DNA of 64,000 nucleotides from Roseibium polysiphoniae. GTDB taxonomy: Bacteria > Pseudomonadota > Alphaproteobacteria > Rhizobiales > Stappiaceae. Under the pieces are notes generated by a model that was given only the letters and a program-made list of their open reading frames with translations, was not told where the DNA came from and did not search any database. Positions within the stretch are counted from its first letter, which is position 1, and each line of letters starts with the position of its first letter. The DNA is taken from contig NZ_JACYXJ010000002.1 of assembly GCF_014842925.1 (NCBI RefSeq), positions 372,001 through 436,000 of the forward strand, read 5' to 3'. The translations under genes and the position numbers were made by a program. Positions 50,190-60,502 of the stretch are shown piece after piece.

Positions 50190-51113
50190 ATGAGCATTAC
50201 CGCTGCGATGGTCAAAGAGCTCCGCGAAAAATCCGGCGCTGGCATGATGGACTGCAAGACCGCCCTGACAGAATCAGGCGGCGACATGGAAGCAGCTGTT
50301 GACTGGCTGCGCACCAAGGGCCTTGCAAAGGCCGCCAAGAAGGCCGGCCGCGTTGCTGCCGAAGGTCTTGTCGGTGTTGCTGCTGAAGGCAGCAAGGCTG
50401 CAGTTATCGAGCTGAACTCAGAGACCGACTTTGTTGCACGTAACGAAGGCTTCCAGGAGCTGGTGAAGAATGTCGCACAGGTTGCCGTTGGCACCGATGG
50501 CGATCTCGACGCCGTTTCTGATGCTGGCTACCCGGGTTCTGAAAAGAACGTCAAAGACAGCATCACCGATGCAATCGCGACGATCGGCGAGAACATGACC
50601 CTTCGCCGCACGGCAGTTCTGTCCGTGTCTGAAGGTGTTGTCGCGACTTATGTTCACGGCGCAGTCACTGAGGGTCTCGGAAAGATCGGCGTTCTGGTCG
50701 CTCTGGAATCTTCCGGAGACAAGGACAAGCTGAACGGTCTTGGCCGTCAGATCGCGATGCATATTGCTGCGACGAGCCCGCTCGCTCTCAGCACCGATGA
50801 TCTCGACCCGGCTGTTGTTGATCGTGAGCGCTCGGTATTCGTTGAGCAGGCTCGCGAATCCGGCAAGCCCGACAACATCATTGAAAAGATGGTCGAAGGC
50901 CGTATCCGCAAGTTCTATGAAGAAGTGACCCTGGTCAAACAGTCCTTCGTCATCGACCCGGACAAGACGGTTGAACAGGCTGTCGAGGCTCTCGGCAAGG
51001 AACTTGGCACAGACGTCAAGCTCACCGGCTTTGTCCGCTTCGCCCTTGGCGAGGGGATCGAGAAAGAAGAGCAAGACTTTGCTGCAGAGGTGGCCGCGGC
51101 CACCGGGCAGTAA
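50190..51113 (+). CDS. tsf: Translation elongation factor Ts
   Basis: The nucleotide exchange factor that recycles EF-Tu-GDP. The 307-residue product has the N-terminal UBA-like domain ([19 protein letters not shown]), the EF-Tu-contacting TDFV motif in SETDFVARN and the dimerisation core. It is followed by a strong terminator that separates it from pyrH. Confidence 0.97.
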   Translation: MSITAAMVKELREKSGAGMMDCKTALTESGGDMEAAVDWLRTKGLAKAAKKAGRVAAEGLVGVAAEGSKAAVIELNSETDFVARNEGFQELVKNVAQVAVGTDGDLDAVSDAGYPGSEKNVKDSITDAIATIGENMTLRRTAVLSVSEGVVATYVHGAVTEGLGKIGVLVALESSGDKDKLNGLGRQIAMHIAATSPLALSTDDLDPAVVDRERSVFVEQARESGKPDNIIEKMVEGRIRKFYEEVTLVKQSFVIDPDKTVEQAVEALGKELGTDVKLTGFVRFALGEGIEKEEQDFAAEVAAATGQ

Positions 51114-51123
51114 GCTTCCCAAG

Positions 51124-51153
51124 GGCGCCGGTTACGACCGGCGCCTTTTTTTT
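51124..51153 (+). terminator. Strong terminator between tsf and pyrH
   Basis: A 9-bp GC-rich stem (GGCGCCGGT and ACCGGCGCC) with a TACG tetraloop and a T8 tract. It implies a separate promoter for pyrH or regulated readthrough. Confidence 0.9.
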
Positions 51154-51182
51154 AGAAGGACCCACAAAGAGAAGGCCACGAT

Positions 51183-51902
51183 ATGAACAAGCCCCTGCGT
51201 TGGAAGCGAGTGCTCCTGAAACTCTCCGGTGAGGCGCTGATGGGATCCCAGCCATTCGGGATCGATCCGGCGATTGTCGAGAGAATTGCGAAGGAGATCG
51301 CAGACGCGGTAGCGCTTGGTGCGCAGGTGGGCATCGTGGTCGGCGGCGGGAATATCTTCCGCGGCGTTGCCGTGGCCGCCAAGGGCGGCAATCGGGTCAC
51401 TGGCGACCACATGGGTATGCTTGCGACCATCATGAACTCCCTGACGATCGCTGATGCCCTTCGCCGGCTCAAGGTCCAGGCCCGCGTTCTTTCCGCAGTC
51501 GCTGTTCCCTCTATCTGCGAGACATTCAGCCAGCGTGTGGCTGAACGCTACATGGAAGACGGCGACGTCATCGTTTTTGCAGGCGGAACGGGCAATCCCT
51601 TCTTCACCACCGATTCTGGCGCCGCTCTCCGGGCTGCCGAGATGCGCTGTGATGCCTTTTTGAAGGGCACTCAGGTGGATGGTGTCTATTCAGATGATCC
51701 CAAAACCAATCCGGATGCAGAGCGTTATGAGACGCTCGGTTACGAAGAGGTGATCAAGCGCAATCTGAAGGTCATGGACACCACTGCGATTGCGCTCGCG
51801 CGTGACAATTCAATTCCCGTCATTGTCTTTTCCATTCACAGTCCCGGTTCGCTTGTGAACGTTCTTCAGGAGAGCGGCCGGTATACTGTTGTTGGCGATT
51901 GA
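51183..51902 (+). CDS. pyrH: UMP kinase
   Basis: Phosphorylates UMP to UDP in pyrimidine supply; a hexameric amino-acid-kinase-fold enzyme. The 239-residue product has the ATP-site start LKLSGEAL, GGGNIFRGV, the UMP-site DHMGMLATIMN and TGNPFFTTDSGAALRA. It is followed by frr, uppS and cdsA, the usual order. Confidence 0.96.
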   Translation: MNKPLRWKRVLLKLSGEALMGSQPFGIDPAIVERIAKEIADAVALGAQVGIVVGGGNIFRGVAVAAKGGNRVTGDHMGMLATIMNSLTIADALRRLKVQARVLSAVAVPSICETFSQRVAERYMEDGDVIVFAGGTGNPFFTTDSGAALRAAEMRCDAFLKGTQVDGVYSDDPKTNPDAERYETLGYEEVIKRNLKVMDTTAIALARDNSIPVIVFSIHSPGSLVNVLQESGRYTVVGD

Positions 51903-52013
51903 TTCTTTTGCCAATATCCGCGGCACAGGGCCTTGTGTTTCGATGCAAGTGTGCGATCTTTGCCGCGGCCGAGACACTGTAAGCCATCAAAGCAAGAATT
52001 AAGTGAGGAAGTT

Positions 52014-52577
52014 ATGCCGGTAGAAGGTATAGACCAGGACGATCTCAAGCGCCGGATGCAGGGCGCGTTGTCGGTGCTCAAGACAGAGTTTGCCGGCCTG
52101 CGGACCGGCCGGGCCTCATCCAGCATGATGGATCCGATCATGGTGAGCGCCTATGGCCAGGCGATGCCGATCAGCCAGGTTGCGACTGTCAGCGTTCCAG
52201 AGCCGCGCATGCTTGCCGTTCAGGTCTGGGACAAGGGCATGGTTGCTGCTGTTGAGAAAGCGATCCGCGAATCCAACCTTGGTCTCAATCCTGTTGTAGA
52301 TGGCCAGCTTCTGCGCTTGCCGATCCCGGAACTGAACCAGGAGCGCCGCCAGGACCTGATCAAGATTGCTCACAAGTATGCCGAGCAGGCCAAGGTCTCC
52401 ATCCGCCACGTCCGCCGCGACGGAATGGACACGGCGAAAAAACTCGAGAAGGATGGTGACATCAGTCAGGATGATGGCCGTGTTGCATCCGACGAGATTC
52501 AGAAGCTGACCGACAGCATGATCGCGGAAGCGGATGCTATGCTTGAAAAGAAAGAGCAGGAAATCTCCCAGGTCTAA
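52014..52577 (+). CDS. frr: Ribosome recycling factor
   Basis: Splits post-termination ribosomes with EF-G. The 187-residue product has the expected three-helix bundle and beta-alpha-beta domain: [14 protein letters not shown] near the N-terminus, then [21 protein letters not shown] and VRRDGMD. The start [10 protein letters not shown] is preceded by GTGAGGAAG. The 27 upstream open codons are not conserved in type. Confidence 0.96.
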   Translation: MPVEGIDQDDLKRRMQGALSVLKTEFAGLRTGRASSSMMDPIMVSAYGQAMPISQVATVSVPEPRMLAVQVWDKGMVAAVEKAIRESNLGLNPVVDGQLLRLPIPELNQERRQDLIKIAHKYAEQAKVSIRHVRRDGMDTAKKLEKDGDISQDDGRVASDEIQKLTDSMIAEADAMLEKKEQEISQV

Positions 52578-52641
52578 GCTGAACAATCAATCTGGCTTGG
52601 TCGGGAGAGGTGTTCTCGGCTAAGCCTCTCGGGGGGACTTT

Positions 52642-53409
52642 ATGACTGCAAATCCGGATCCAGCCGACAGCGTGCTTCCCTTGCCAGATGGCAAGGCCGC
52701 ACCGGTGCGTCACGTTGGCCTGATCATGGATGGCAATGGCCGATGGGCCCAGGCTCGCGGTCTCTCCCGTTCAGATGGCCACCGTCATGGCCTTGATTCC
52801 TTGCGCCGCATGATCCGTCACGCGGTGCGGATCGGCCTTGAATACGTGACGATCTACAGCTTCTCCTCGGAAAATTGGAATAGGCCCGAGACGGAAGTAA
52901 GTTTTCTCATGTCTCTTCTGCGCCGGTTTGTTCAAAGGGACCTTTCGGAGATTCACCAAGCCAATGTCCGGATTCGGGTGATTGGTGACCGTGAAGGGCT
53001 GGAGCCCGGCATTCGTCAACTGCTTGTGGAAGCTGAACAGCTGACGCGGGCAAACTCCGGAATGACCCTGGTGGTTGCCTTCAATTATGGCGCGCGCGAT
53101 GAAATCACGCGAGCCGTCCGGTCCATCGCGCAGGACGTGGCAACTGGTGCCATCGAGCCTGACGCGGTGACGCAGGAGATGATTGGCGACCGCCTTGATA
53201 CCTCCGGGATACCAGATCCTGACCTAATCATTCGGACAAGCGGCGAAATGCGGCTTTCCAACTTCCTCATGTGGCAGGCAGCCTATTCGGAATTCTATTT
53301 CTGTGAGTGTCACTGGCCGGAGTTCGATGAGGCGGCCTTTGACAAGGCGCTCGCCGATTACAGCAGCCGTGAGCGCCGTTTTGGCGGGCTCAGCGCCAAA
53401 GCGCTCTGA
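52642..53409 (+). CDS. uppS: Undecaprenyl diphosphate synthase
   Basis: A cis-prenyltransferase that makes the C55 lipid carrier for peptidoglycan and polysaccharides. The 255-residue product has the catalytic Asp30 in MDGNGRWA, the SSENWNRP segment, and RTSGEMRLSNFLMWQ with the pyrophosphate-binding Arg residues. Its stop is directly followed by the cdsA start. Confidence 0.96.
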   Translation: MTANPDPADSVLPLPDGKAAPVRHVGLIMDGNGRWAQARGLSRSDGHRHGLDSLRRMIRHAVRIGLEYVTIYSFSSENWNRPETEVSFLMSLLRRFVQRDLSEIHQANVRIRVIGDREGLEPGIRQLLVEAEQLTRANSGMTLVVAFNYGARDEITRAVRSIAQDVATGAIEPDAVTQEMIGDRLDTSGIPDPDLIIRTSGEMRLSNFLMWQAAYSEFYFCECHWPEFDEAAFDKALADYSSRERRFGGLSAKAL

Positions 53410-54261
53410 ATGCGTGACCCCCTTCAAAAGCCTGGCGGCGGTTCCCGGATGTCTGACCTGAAGTTGAGGGTTATCTCCGCTGCGATACTCGGGCCGGCCG
53501 TGCTGGCCATTGCCTATGTTGGCGGTCTTTGGTTTTTCGCGCTCGTGCTAGTGGCCGCGGTCCTGTTCCAGCATGAGTGGTTTTCGATCACAGGAACGTC
53601 CGACAAAAGCGCTCCGGCGATTCTCGGGTATGCCGCACTGGTGGCAGCGTGTGTGCTCTACGCCTGGAGCTATCCGTTCCTGGCGATTGCCTTGGTCGGA
53701 GGCGGAGCGCTCGCTGTCTATTTGGTTGGCGGAATGAGCCAGCCGGCGCGCTGGGGCGCCGAAGGTATTATCTATTCCGGGCTCGCGTTGTTGTCTCTGA
53801 TGGCCTCTCGTCTTGGCGATATCGGCCTGGTGTTCGTCTTCTTCCTTCTGATCGTAGTGTGGGCCACGGACATCTGCGCCTACTTCGTCGGCCGTTTCCT
53901 GGGTGGCCCAAAGCTTTGGAAACGGGTTTCACCGAACAAGACCTGGTCGGGAGCGCTTGGGGGATTGTTTTTCGCCGTTTTGTTCGGCGTCGGGTTCGCT
54001 GCGGTCTTTGGACAGACCGATCTGCTGCGGTGGGGCGGTCTGGCAGTTGTTCTTTCCATTGTCTCCCAGGCAGGGGATCTCATGGAATCGGCAATCAAGA
54101 GGCGCTTTGACGTTAAAGACTCCAGCGGTCTGATCCCTGGACATGGCGGGATCATGGACCGCGTCGATGGTCTTGTTGCGGCCGCGATCATGGCCGCAGC
54201 CCTTGGGCTTTCCTTCGGCGGTGACCTGGCCAACCCGATTGCGGGTCTGTCTCTGACCTAA
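53410..54261 (+). CDS. cdsA: Phosphatidate cytidylyltransferase
   Basis: Makes CDP-diacylglycerol, the precursor of all phospholipids, at the inner membrane. The 283-residue product has about seven to eight hydrophobic spans and the CdsA signature near the C-terminus (GDLMESAIKR, then DVKDSS, then PGHGGIMDRVDG). The ATG abuts the uppS stop, indicating coupling. A second ATG 13 codons in (MSDLKLRV) is a plausible alternative start, since the conserved region begins after it. Confidence 0.94.
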   Translation: MRDPLQKPGGGSRMSDLKLRVISAAILGPAVLAIAYVGGLWFFALVLVAAVLFQHEWFSITGTSDKSAPAILGYAALVAACVLYAWSYPFLAIALVGGGALAVYLVGGMSQPARWGAEGIIYSGLALLSLMASRLGDIGLVFVFFLLIVVWATDICAYFVGRFLGGPKLWKRVSPNKTWSGALGGLFFAVLFGVGFAAVFGQTDLLRWGGLAVVLSIVSQAGDLMESAIKRRFDVKDSSGLIPGHGGIMDRVDGLVAAAIMAAALGLSFGGDLANPIAGLSLT

Positions 54262-54307
54262 GGCCACTCCGATCTCGTCGCTAAACCAGAAAGCAAACAA
54301 GGTGGAT

Positions 54308-55516
54308 ATGTCTGCAAACTCTGAGAGATGGCCGGGTGCGGCTTCGGGCAGACGAATGCGGCTGAGTGTCCTTGGGGCGACCGGGTCCGTCGGACGCAGC
54401 ACGCTTGATATCGTGGCGCGCAATCCGGATCGCTTTGATGTTGTTTCCCTTGTGGCCAATTCTGATGTTGCGGGCCTTGCGGAGCTTGCCCGCAAGGTGG
54501 GAGCGGATTGTGCTGTTCTCGCAAGGTCCGACAAGGGGGCGGAGCTCGCGGAGGCATTGGCGGGAACCGGTATTGAGGTCGCTGCAGGGGACGAGGCCGT
54601 TCTTGAGGCCGTGGACCGTCCGGCGGATATGGTCGTAGCTGCCATCGTCGGTGCGGCGGGGCTTCGGCCGACCTTGCGGGCAATGAAGTCCAGCCGAGCC
54701 GTTGCTCTGGCCAACAAAGAGTGCCTCGTCTCAGCTGGTGACCTCTTCGTGGCGGAAGCGCGGCGTAGCGAAACGACTGTTCTTCCCGTCGACAGCGAAC
54801 ACAGCGCTATTTTCCAGGTTTTCGAGCAGGAGAATGCGGATCAGGTCGAGAAGGTGATACTGACCGCGTCGGGCGGGCCATTTCGGACAGTGTCGAAGGC
54901 TGCGATGGCAGGTGTCACGCCGGCTCAGGCGCTCAAGCATCCGAATTGGGACATGGGAAGCCGTATCACGATCGACAGTGCCACGATGATGAACAAGGGA
55001 TTTGAGGTGATCGAGGCGTTTCACCTCTTCCCCTTGGAACAGGATCAGCTGGAAGTCCTCGTGCATCCGCAATCCGTCGTCCATGGCCTGGTGCAATACC
55101 GCGATGGTTCATTGCTTGCGCAGCTGGGGTCGCCAGATATGCGCACGCCAATCGCACACTGCCTGGCCTGGCCACACCGCATGGATGTTCCCGTTGAGAG
55201 GCTCGATCTCGCGCGGATTGGCGAGCTGTCTTTCGAGGCACCGGACCTCGACCGCTTCCCGTCACTCGCGCTTGCACTCCAGGCAATGAGGCGAGGTGGT
55301 GGCGCGACGACGATCCTGAATGCTGCGGATGAGGTGGCCGTTGCCGCCTTTTTGGACCAGCGGATCAGCTTCTTGGATATTCCATCAGCAGTCGAAGCGT
55401 CGCTTCAAAGACTGGATGCTTCTCACGGGGGAAGGACCCTCGAAGGGGTTGAAGATGTTCTGGCTGTCGACAAAGAAGCGCGGGATGCCTGCCGCGAATG
55501 GGTTGCATCTCGCTAG
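54308..55516 (+). CDS. dxr: 1-deoxy-D-xylulose 5-phosphate reductoisomerase
   Basis: The second step of the MEP isoprenoid pathway, converting DXP to MEP with NADPH. The 402-residue product has the nucleotide loop GATGSVG (23-29), ALANKECLVSAG, the metal and substrate motif VDSEHSA and HPNWDMGSRITIDSATMMNKG. AAGG is 5 nt before the chosen ATG; a GTG two codons earlier has no spacing. It feeds isoprenoid precursors to UppS upstream. Confidence 0.96.
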   Translation: MSANSERWPGAASGRRMRLSVLGATGSVGRSTLDIVARNPDRFDVVSLVANSDVAGLAELARKVGADCAVLARSDKGAELAEALAGTGIEVAAGDEAVLEAVDRPADMVVAAIVGAAGLRPTLRAMKSSRAVALANKECLVSAGDLFVAEARRSETTVLPVDSEHSAIFQVFEQENADQVEKVILTASGGPFRTVSKAAMAGVTPAQALKHPNWDMGSRITIDSATMMNKGFEVIEAFHLFPLEQDQLEVLVHPQSVVHGLVQYRDGSLLAQLGSPDMRTPIAHCLAWPHRMDVPVERLDLARIGELSFEAPDLDRFPSLALALQAMRRGGGATTILNAADEVAVAAFLDQRISFLDIPSAVEASLQRLDASHGGRTLEGVEDVLAVDKEARDACREWVASR

Positions 55517-55637
55517 CCAACCGGATCAAAATCGGATAGCGGTTCAAAAATCGGTGTTGTCCTTTAACCTGCCTTAATTGCCCAGCGTATATCCTGTAAA
55601 GATACAGGATCAAACGAGCCTGAAACGGGACCTCATA

Positions 55638-56774
55638 ATGGAATTGATTTCGTCGGCTTACGACCTCCTGATCGGCTATATCGTGCCGTTCCTCTTCGTT
55701 TTGACCATTGTGGTTTTCTTCCATGAGCTCGGGCACTTCCTCGTTGCACGCTGGTGTGGCGTCAATGTCGATGCATTTTCGGTCGGTTTCGGGCGTGAGA
55801 TCTTTGGCTGGAACGACAGCAAGGGAACCCGCTGGAAGCTCTCGATGATCCCGCTCGGCGGCTATGTAAAATTCGCCGGCGACGAAAATGCGGCGAGTGC
55901 GCCGGATCGCGAGCGGGTCGCAGCGATGAGCGATGCCGAACGGGCAGGGGCGTTCGTCGCCAAGCCGGTCTGGCAGCGCGCCGCTGTTGTTGCCGCGGGT
56001 CCGATTGCAAATTTCATCCTGGCGATTGTCATTTTTGCTGCAATCTTCATGGCCTTTGGAAAGATCGTTACCTCGCCCGTTGTTGAAACGGTTCAGCCCG
56101 GCAGTGCGGCAGAGGCTGGCGGGCTGCTGCCCGAAGACCTGATCCTGTCTGTTGATGGCCGTGAGATTGCAACGTTCTCCGATCTGCAGCGGATTGTTTC
56201 AGTGAGCGCCGATGTGCCGCTTTTGCTTGAGGTCGAGCGCGGCACGAGCGTCGTCACACTGACTGTGACGCCGCAATACCGGGAATTGACGGACCGTTTC
56301 GGCAATGTTCAGCGTCTTGGTCTTTTAGGCGTTTCGCGTAGTCCCAAGCCCGAGGATCTCATTCAGCAAACTTACGGCCCCGTCGAGGCCGTCGCTGAGG
56401 GAACGCATGAAACGATCTATATCGCCGGGCGGACACTCGATTATCTGTGGGGCGTTCTTTCCGGCCGGGAGGCTGCCGATCAGCTTGGTGGGCCGATTCG
56501 CGTCGCGCAGGTGTCCGGGCAGGTCGCCACACAGGGCATAATTCCCTTGTTGAGCCTTGCTGCAGTTCTGTCGATCTCCATCGGACTTTTGAACCTGATG
56601 CCAATTCCCATGCTCGACGGTGGGCATCTGGTCTACTATTTCGCTGAGGCGGTTCGAGGGAAGCCTTTGAGTGAAGGTGTGCAGGATATAGGCTTTCGCA
56701 TCGGTATCGGTATTGTTCTCCTGTTGATGGTGTTTGCGACTTGGAACGATGTCATGCATCTGACGAAGCTCTAG
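55638..56774 (+). CDS. rseP: Site-2 intramembrane metalloprotease
   Basis: Cleaves membrane-bound regulators such as anti-sigma factors within the bilayer. The 378-residue product has the zinc motif HELGH (29-33) in its first span, one PDZ domain (about residues 140-220, beginning VQPGSAAEAGGLLPEDLILSVDG), and the third metal ligand in NLMPIPMLDGGH. E. coli RseP has two PDZ domains; this one seems to have one. The start MELISSAYD fits topology; 20 upstream codons are open. It lies between dxr and bamA. Confidence 0.94.
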   Translation: MELISSAYDLLIGYIVPFLFVLTIVVFFHELGHFLVARWCGVNVDAFSVGFGREIFGWNDSKGTRWKLSMIPLGGYVKFAGDENAASAPDRERVAAMSDAERAGAFVAKPVWQRAAVVAAGPIANFILAIVIFAAIFMAFGKIVTSPVVETVQPGSAAEAGGLLPEDLILSVDGREIATFSDLQRIVSVSADVPLLLEVERGTSVVTLTVTPQYRELTDRFGNVQRLGLLGVSRSPKPEDLIQQTYGPVEAVAEGTHETIYIAGRTLDYLWGVLSGREAADQLGGPIRVAQVSGQVATQGIIPLLSLAAVLSISIGLLNLMPIPMLDGGHLVYYFAEAVRGKPLSEGVQDIGFRIGIGIVLLLMVFATWNDVMHLTKL

Positions 56775-56962
56775 CCGCTGAATTGCCGTAGGAAATTGGG
56801 GCGTGGCATCCTCGCAACGCCTTCAATTGAAATCGATTTTCGGCCATGAGCCCGGTTGCACATTCGGTAAAAGGCTGTAAAACGATTTCAGTTGCTGAGA
56901 ATCTGGGGTTACCTCTGCGCCTTAGCGCATTGGATTTAAAAACATAAAGGCATAGCGCACTA

Positions 56963-59338
56963 ATGCAGCGATTGCAGAAACTCACTCGCGCCGTTGTTCT
57001 CGCGGCCGCCGTATTTTCTACGGGCGCGATTCTTCCCGAGACCTTTGGTCCGTTCTCCTCTGCGACGGCAGAAGCCGCTGTCGCCCGGAGCGTTGTGGTT
57101 CGCGGAAATACGCGCATCGAAGAGGAAACCGTTCTCAGCTACATGACGATCCAGCCTGGCCGCTCCTACAGCGCCGCGGACGTTGATGAATCGCTGAAAG
57201 CGCTTTTCGCCACTGGCCTTTTCGCCGACGTGAAAATTTCGCCGCAAGGCGGAACTGTCGTCGTGACAATTACCGAGAACCCGATCATCAATCGCGTTTC
57301 CTTTGAGGGGAACAAGAAGCTCAAGGATGACGCTCTCAAGACCGCTGTGCGCTCGACTGAACGGTCGATGCTGACGCGGGCCAAGGTTCAGACGGACGTT
57401 CAAAATATCCTCGAGGCTTATCGTCGTTCCGGCCGTTATGGCGCCTCCGTTGATCCCAAGATCATTGATCGCAGCAACAATCGTGTCGATCTGGTCTTTG
57501 AAATCAATGAGGGCGACAAGACTGGGGTCGAGCGGATCACCTTTATCGGGAATTCCGCATTCAGTGATGGACGCCTGCGAGATGTGATCAGAACCCGTGA
57601 GAGCGGTCTTCTGAGCTGGCTGCGTAGCACCGATACCTATGACCCTGATCGTCTGTCTGCTGACCAGGAATTGCTGCGTCAGTATTATTTCAAGAAGGGC
57701 TATGCCGACTTCCGCATCGTCTCGGCTTCGGCTGATCTTGACCGCGAGCAGAACGTCTTTCACGTGACCTTTACGGTCGATGAGGGCGAAGAATACACCA
57801 TCAGCGATGTTGAGGTGGTTTCGTCGCTTGCTGAGGTCGATCCTGAGGCGCTGCGGTCGCAAGTCCGAACCCGTGCGGGTCAGACCTTCAACTCGCTTCG
57901 CGTCGAGCAGAGCGTGGAAGACATCACGATCAAGGTGGCTGAAAACGGCTACGCCTTTGCTCAGGTTCGTCCTCGCGGTTCGCGTGATTACGAAAACAAG
58001 ACGATCTCTCTGACCTACTACATTGAAGAAGGTCCGCGGGCCTACGTCGAGCGTATCAACATCATTGGCAATGACCGCACGCGTGAATACGTCATTCGTC
58101 GCGAGTTCGACCTTGCTGAAGGTGACGCGTTCAATCGTGCGCTTGTCGACAAAGCTGAGCGTCGTCTCAATAACCTCGGTTTCTTTGATCGGGTGAGCGT
58201 TACGACCGCACAAGGGTCTGCTCCTGACCGTGTGGTGATCAATGTTCGCGTAGAAGAGCAAGCGACTGGCGAAGTCTCCTTCGGTGTTGGTTATTCGACA
58301 ACAGATGGGGTCATCGGCGATGTCTCGGTCACCGAGAAAAACTTCCTCGGGCGGGGTCAGTTCGTAAAGGTCGCTGTTGGCGGCGGTACTGACACACAGA
58401 CCTACGAATTTGCCTTCGTCGAACCTTTCTTCATGGGACGCCGCATCGCGCTTGACCTTGATGTTTACAAAAAGGTCACTGATGCGAATGACTACCGGTC
58501 TTACGATGAAGACAAGATCGGTGGCGGGTTCGGGTTCTCGCTTCCGCTTCGCGAAGAAGAACTGACGCTCCGCCTCTATTACAAGATCTTCCAGTCTGAA
58601 ATCTCGGACCCGGACAACCTTGCGACAGGACTTTCTGATTGTTCCAACAACTCTGACCTGTCTCCTGCGATCTGTGACTCTCTCGGCACGTATCTGACCT
58701 CATTGGTTGGTTACACCCTTGTTCACAGCACGCTGAACAACAACCTGAACCCAACCGATGGCGTTTACGCCTCCTTCGGTCAGGAGTTCGCTGGTGTTGG
58801 TGGCGACTCCTACTACATCAAGACCACCGCCGAAGCGCGCGCCTACAAGGAAATCCTTGCAGACTACGGCGTGGTGGGTAAAGCGAGCATCAAGGGTGGT
58901 CACATTACTGCGATTGGCGATGAGCGCCTGCGTGTTTCCGAACAGTTCATGGTGGGCGGCAACATCATCCGCGGTTTTGAAAACCAGGGGATTGGCCCGC
59001 GCGATGCGACCACAGAGGATGCCATTGGTGGCACCATGTATGTCGCTGCGACTGTCGAATCGACTTTTCCGGTTCCTCTGATCCCTGATGAGTTTGGCCT
59101 GAGTGGCGCTGTCTTTGCGGACGCAGGTTCGGTTTGGGACGCAGATAGCGACCTTATCAATGCGGTCGGGTCAAACGGCGTTGTTTCGAATGACTTCGAA
59201 CTACGTGCCTCGATTGGTGCCGGTATTCGTTGGAACTCGCCTTTCGGTCCTCTGCGGGCAGATTTCGCCTGGCCTATCGTCAAGGACGATGCCGACAAGA
59301 CGCAGGTCTTCCGGTTGAGCGGCGGCACCCGTTTCTAA
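56963..59338 (+). CDS. bamA: Outer membrane protein assembly factor BamA
   Basis: The essential Omp85 insertase for outer-membrane beta-barrels. The 791-residue product has a signal peptide (MQRLQKLTRAVVLAAAVF), five POTRA domains over about residues 40-430 (first one VVVRGNTRIEEETVL) and a 16-strand barrel with GRGQFVKVAVG early in it and the terminal segment SPFGPLRADFAWPI ending in Phe, the usual outer-membrane signal. The Shine-Dalgarno is weak (AAAGG about 12 nt upstream). The 188-nt gap after rseP is AT-rich and may hold its own promoter. Confidence 0.96.
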   Translation: MQRLQKLTRAVVLAAAVFSTGAILPETFGPFSSATAEAAVARSVVVRGNTRIEEETVLSYMTIQPGRSYSAADVDESLKALFATGLFADVKISPQGGTVVVTITENPIINRVSFEGNKKLKDDALKTAVRSTERSMLTRAKVQTDVQNILEAYRRSGRYGASVDPKIIDRSNNRVDLVFEINEGDKTGVERITFIGNSAFSDGRLRDVIRTRESGLLSWLRSTDTYDPDRLSADQELLRQYYFKKGYADFRIVSASADLDREQNVFHVTFTVDEGEEYTISDVEVVSSLAEVDPEALRSQVRTRAGQTFNSLRVEQSVEDITIKVAENGYAFAQVRPRGSRDYENKTISLTYYIEEGPRAYVERINIIGNDRTREYVIRREFDLAEGDAFNRALVDKAERRLNNLGFFDRVSVTTAQGSAPDRVVINVRVEEQATGEVSFGVGYSTTDGVIGDVSVTEKNFLGRGQFVKVAVGGGTDTQTYEFAFVEPFFMGRRIALDLDVYKKVTDANDYRSYDEDKIGGGFGFSLPLREEELTLRLYYKIFQSEISDPDNLATGLSDCSNNSDLSPAICDSLGTYLTSLVGYTLVHSTLNNNLNPTDGVYASFGQEFAGVGGDSYYIKTTAEARAYKEILADYGVVGKASIKGGHITAIGDERLRVSEQFMVGGNIIRGFENQGIGPRDATTEDAIGGTMYVAATVESTFPVPLIPDEFGLSGAVFADAGSVWDADSDLINAVGSNGVVSNDFELRASIGAGIRWNSPFGPLRADFAWPIVKDDADKTQVFRLSGGTRF

Positions 59339-59361
59339 TTCGCAAGAATTTGTGAGATAAG

Positions 59362-59389
59362 ACGGCCGCCGATACATCGGCGGCCGTTT
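59362..59389 (+). terminator. Hairpin between bamA and lpxD
   Basis: An 11-bp perfect stem (ACGGCCGCCGA and TCGGCGGCCGT) with a TACA loop and a TTT tail. It probably lowers, rather than stops, transcription into the lpx genes. Confidence 0.65.
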
Positions 59390-59406
59390 GCTATTGGAAG
59401 AAGAGC

Positions 59407-60444
59407 ATGTCTGATCCCGTTTTCTTTGCCGCTCCGGAGACCATGAGCCTCCAGGCCATCGCTGATTGGGCGGAGGCGGAGATACTCTCGGGTGACCCGG
59501 ATCTGAAGATTTCCGGCGTTGCGCCGGTTGAAGACGCTGTTCCGGGATCTCTGGTCTTTTTTGACAATACGCTCTACCTCGACAAGCTGGCGGAGACGCG
59601 TGCTGCGGCCTGTCTTGTCGGCCGCAAGCATAAAGACAAGGTTCCAGACGGCGTGGCGGTGCTTTTATGCCGTGAGCCCTACAGATCCTGGGCCCTGGTC
59701 CTGGCACAACTGTTTCCAACTGCAATGGTGCCGCGCGCAGAGAACGCGATTGGTGTCTCTGAGCGTGCTGTGGTCGATCCCACTGCGGTACTCGAGGAGG
59801 GTGTTGTCGTGGAAGCCGGAGCTGTGATTGGTGCCGGTGCCGAAATCGGTGCAGGGACAGCAGTCAGGGCCAATTCCGTGATTGGTGAGCACGTTCGCAT
59901 TGGACGTGACTGCGTTGTTGGCGCGAATGCGTCTGTCCAGCACGCGCTTCTTGGAAACCAGGTGTATCTTCACCCGGGTGTTTGTATCGGTCAGGACGGT
60001 TTTGGCTATGCCATGGGACCTGGCGGTCATCTGAAGGTTCCGCAGATCGGACGAGTGGTCATTCAGGACAATGTGGAGATCGGTGCCAACACCACAGTTG
60101 ACCGGGGCGCTAACCGGGATACGGTCATCGGCGAAGGGACGAAGATCGACAATCAGGTCCAGATTGGACACAACGTCGTTGTCGGGCGTCATTGCGTGAT
60201 CGTGTCCCAGGTTGGGCTTTCAGGCAGCTGTACGCTTGAAGATTATGTTGCCATCGGCGGCCAGACCGGCGTTCGCGGTCATGTCACGATTGGCATGGGC
60301 GCCCAGATCGCCGGCGTGAGCATCGTCAATGACGATGTGCCGGCTGGTGGCCGGTATGGCGGGACACCGGCAAAGCCCGTAAAACAGTGGTTCCGGGAAC
60401 TGGCGGCGATCCGCAAACTTGCAGAGCGCGGCAGCGAGAAATAA
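59407..60444 (+). CDS. lpxD: UDP-3-O-acylglucosamine N-acyltransferase
   Basis: The third step of lipid A synthesis, adding the N-linked 3-hydroxyacyl chain. The 345-residue product has an N-terminal uridine-binding domain ([12 protein letters not shown]) and a left-handed beta-helix of hexapeptide repeats from about residue 115. The catalytic His is expected in the [11 protein letters not shown] segment. A C-terminal helix ends KLAERG. Confidence 0.96.
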   Translation: MSDPVFFAAPETMSLQAIADWAEAEILSGDPDLKISGVAPVEDAVPGSLVFFDNTLYLDKLAETRAAACLVGRKHKDKVPDGVAVLLCREPYRSWALVLAQLFPTAMVPRAENAIGVSERAVVDPTAVLEEGVVVEAGAVIGAGAEIGAGTAVRANSVIGEHVRIGRDCVVGANASVQHALLGNQVYLHPGVCIGQDGFGYAMGPGGHLKVPQIGRVVIQDNVEIGANTTVDRGANRDTVIGEGTKIDNQVQIGHNVVVGRHCVIVSQVGLSGSCTLEDYVAIGGQTGVRGHVTIGMGAQIAGVSIVNDDVPAGGRYGGTPAKPVKQWFRELAAIRKLAERGSEK

Positions 60445-60502
60445 ACGGATCCGCACTTGGATCCACCTATGTGACGGCGCATCCGGCGCCAAGGGGCTTT
60501 TA

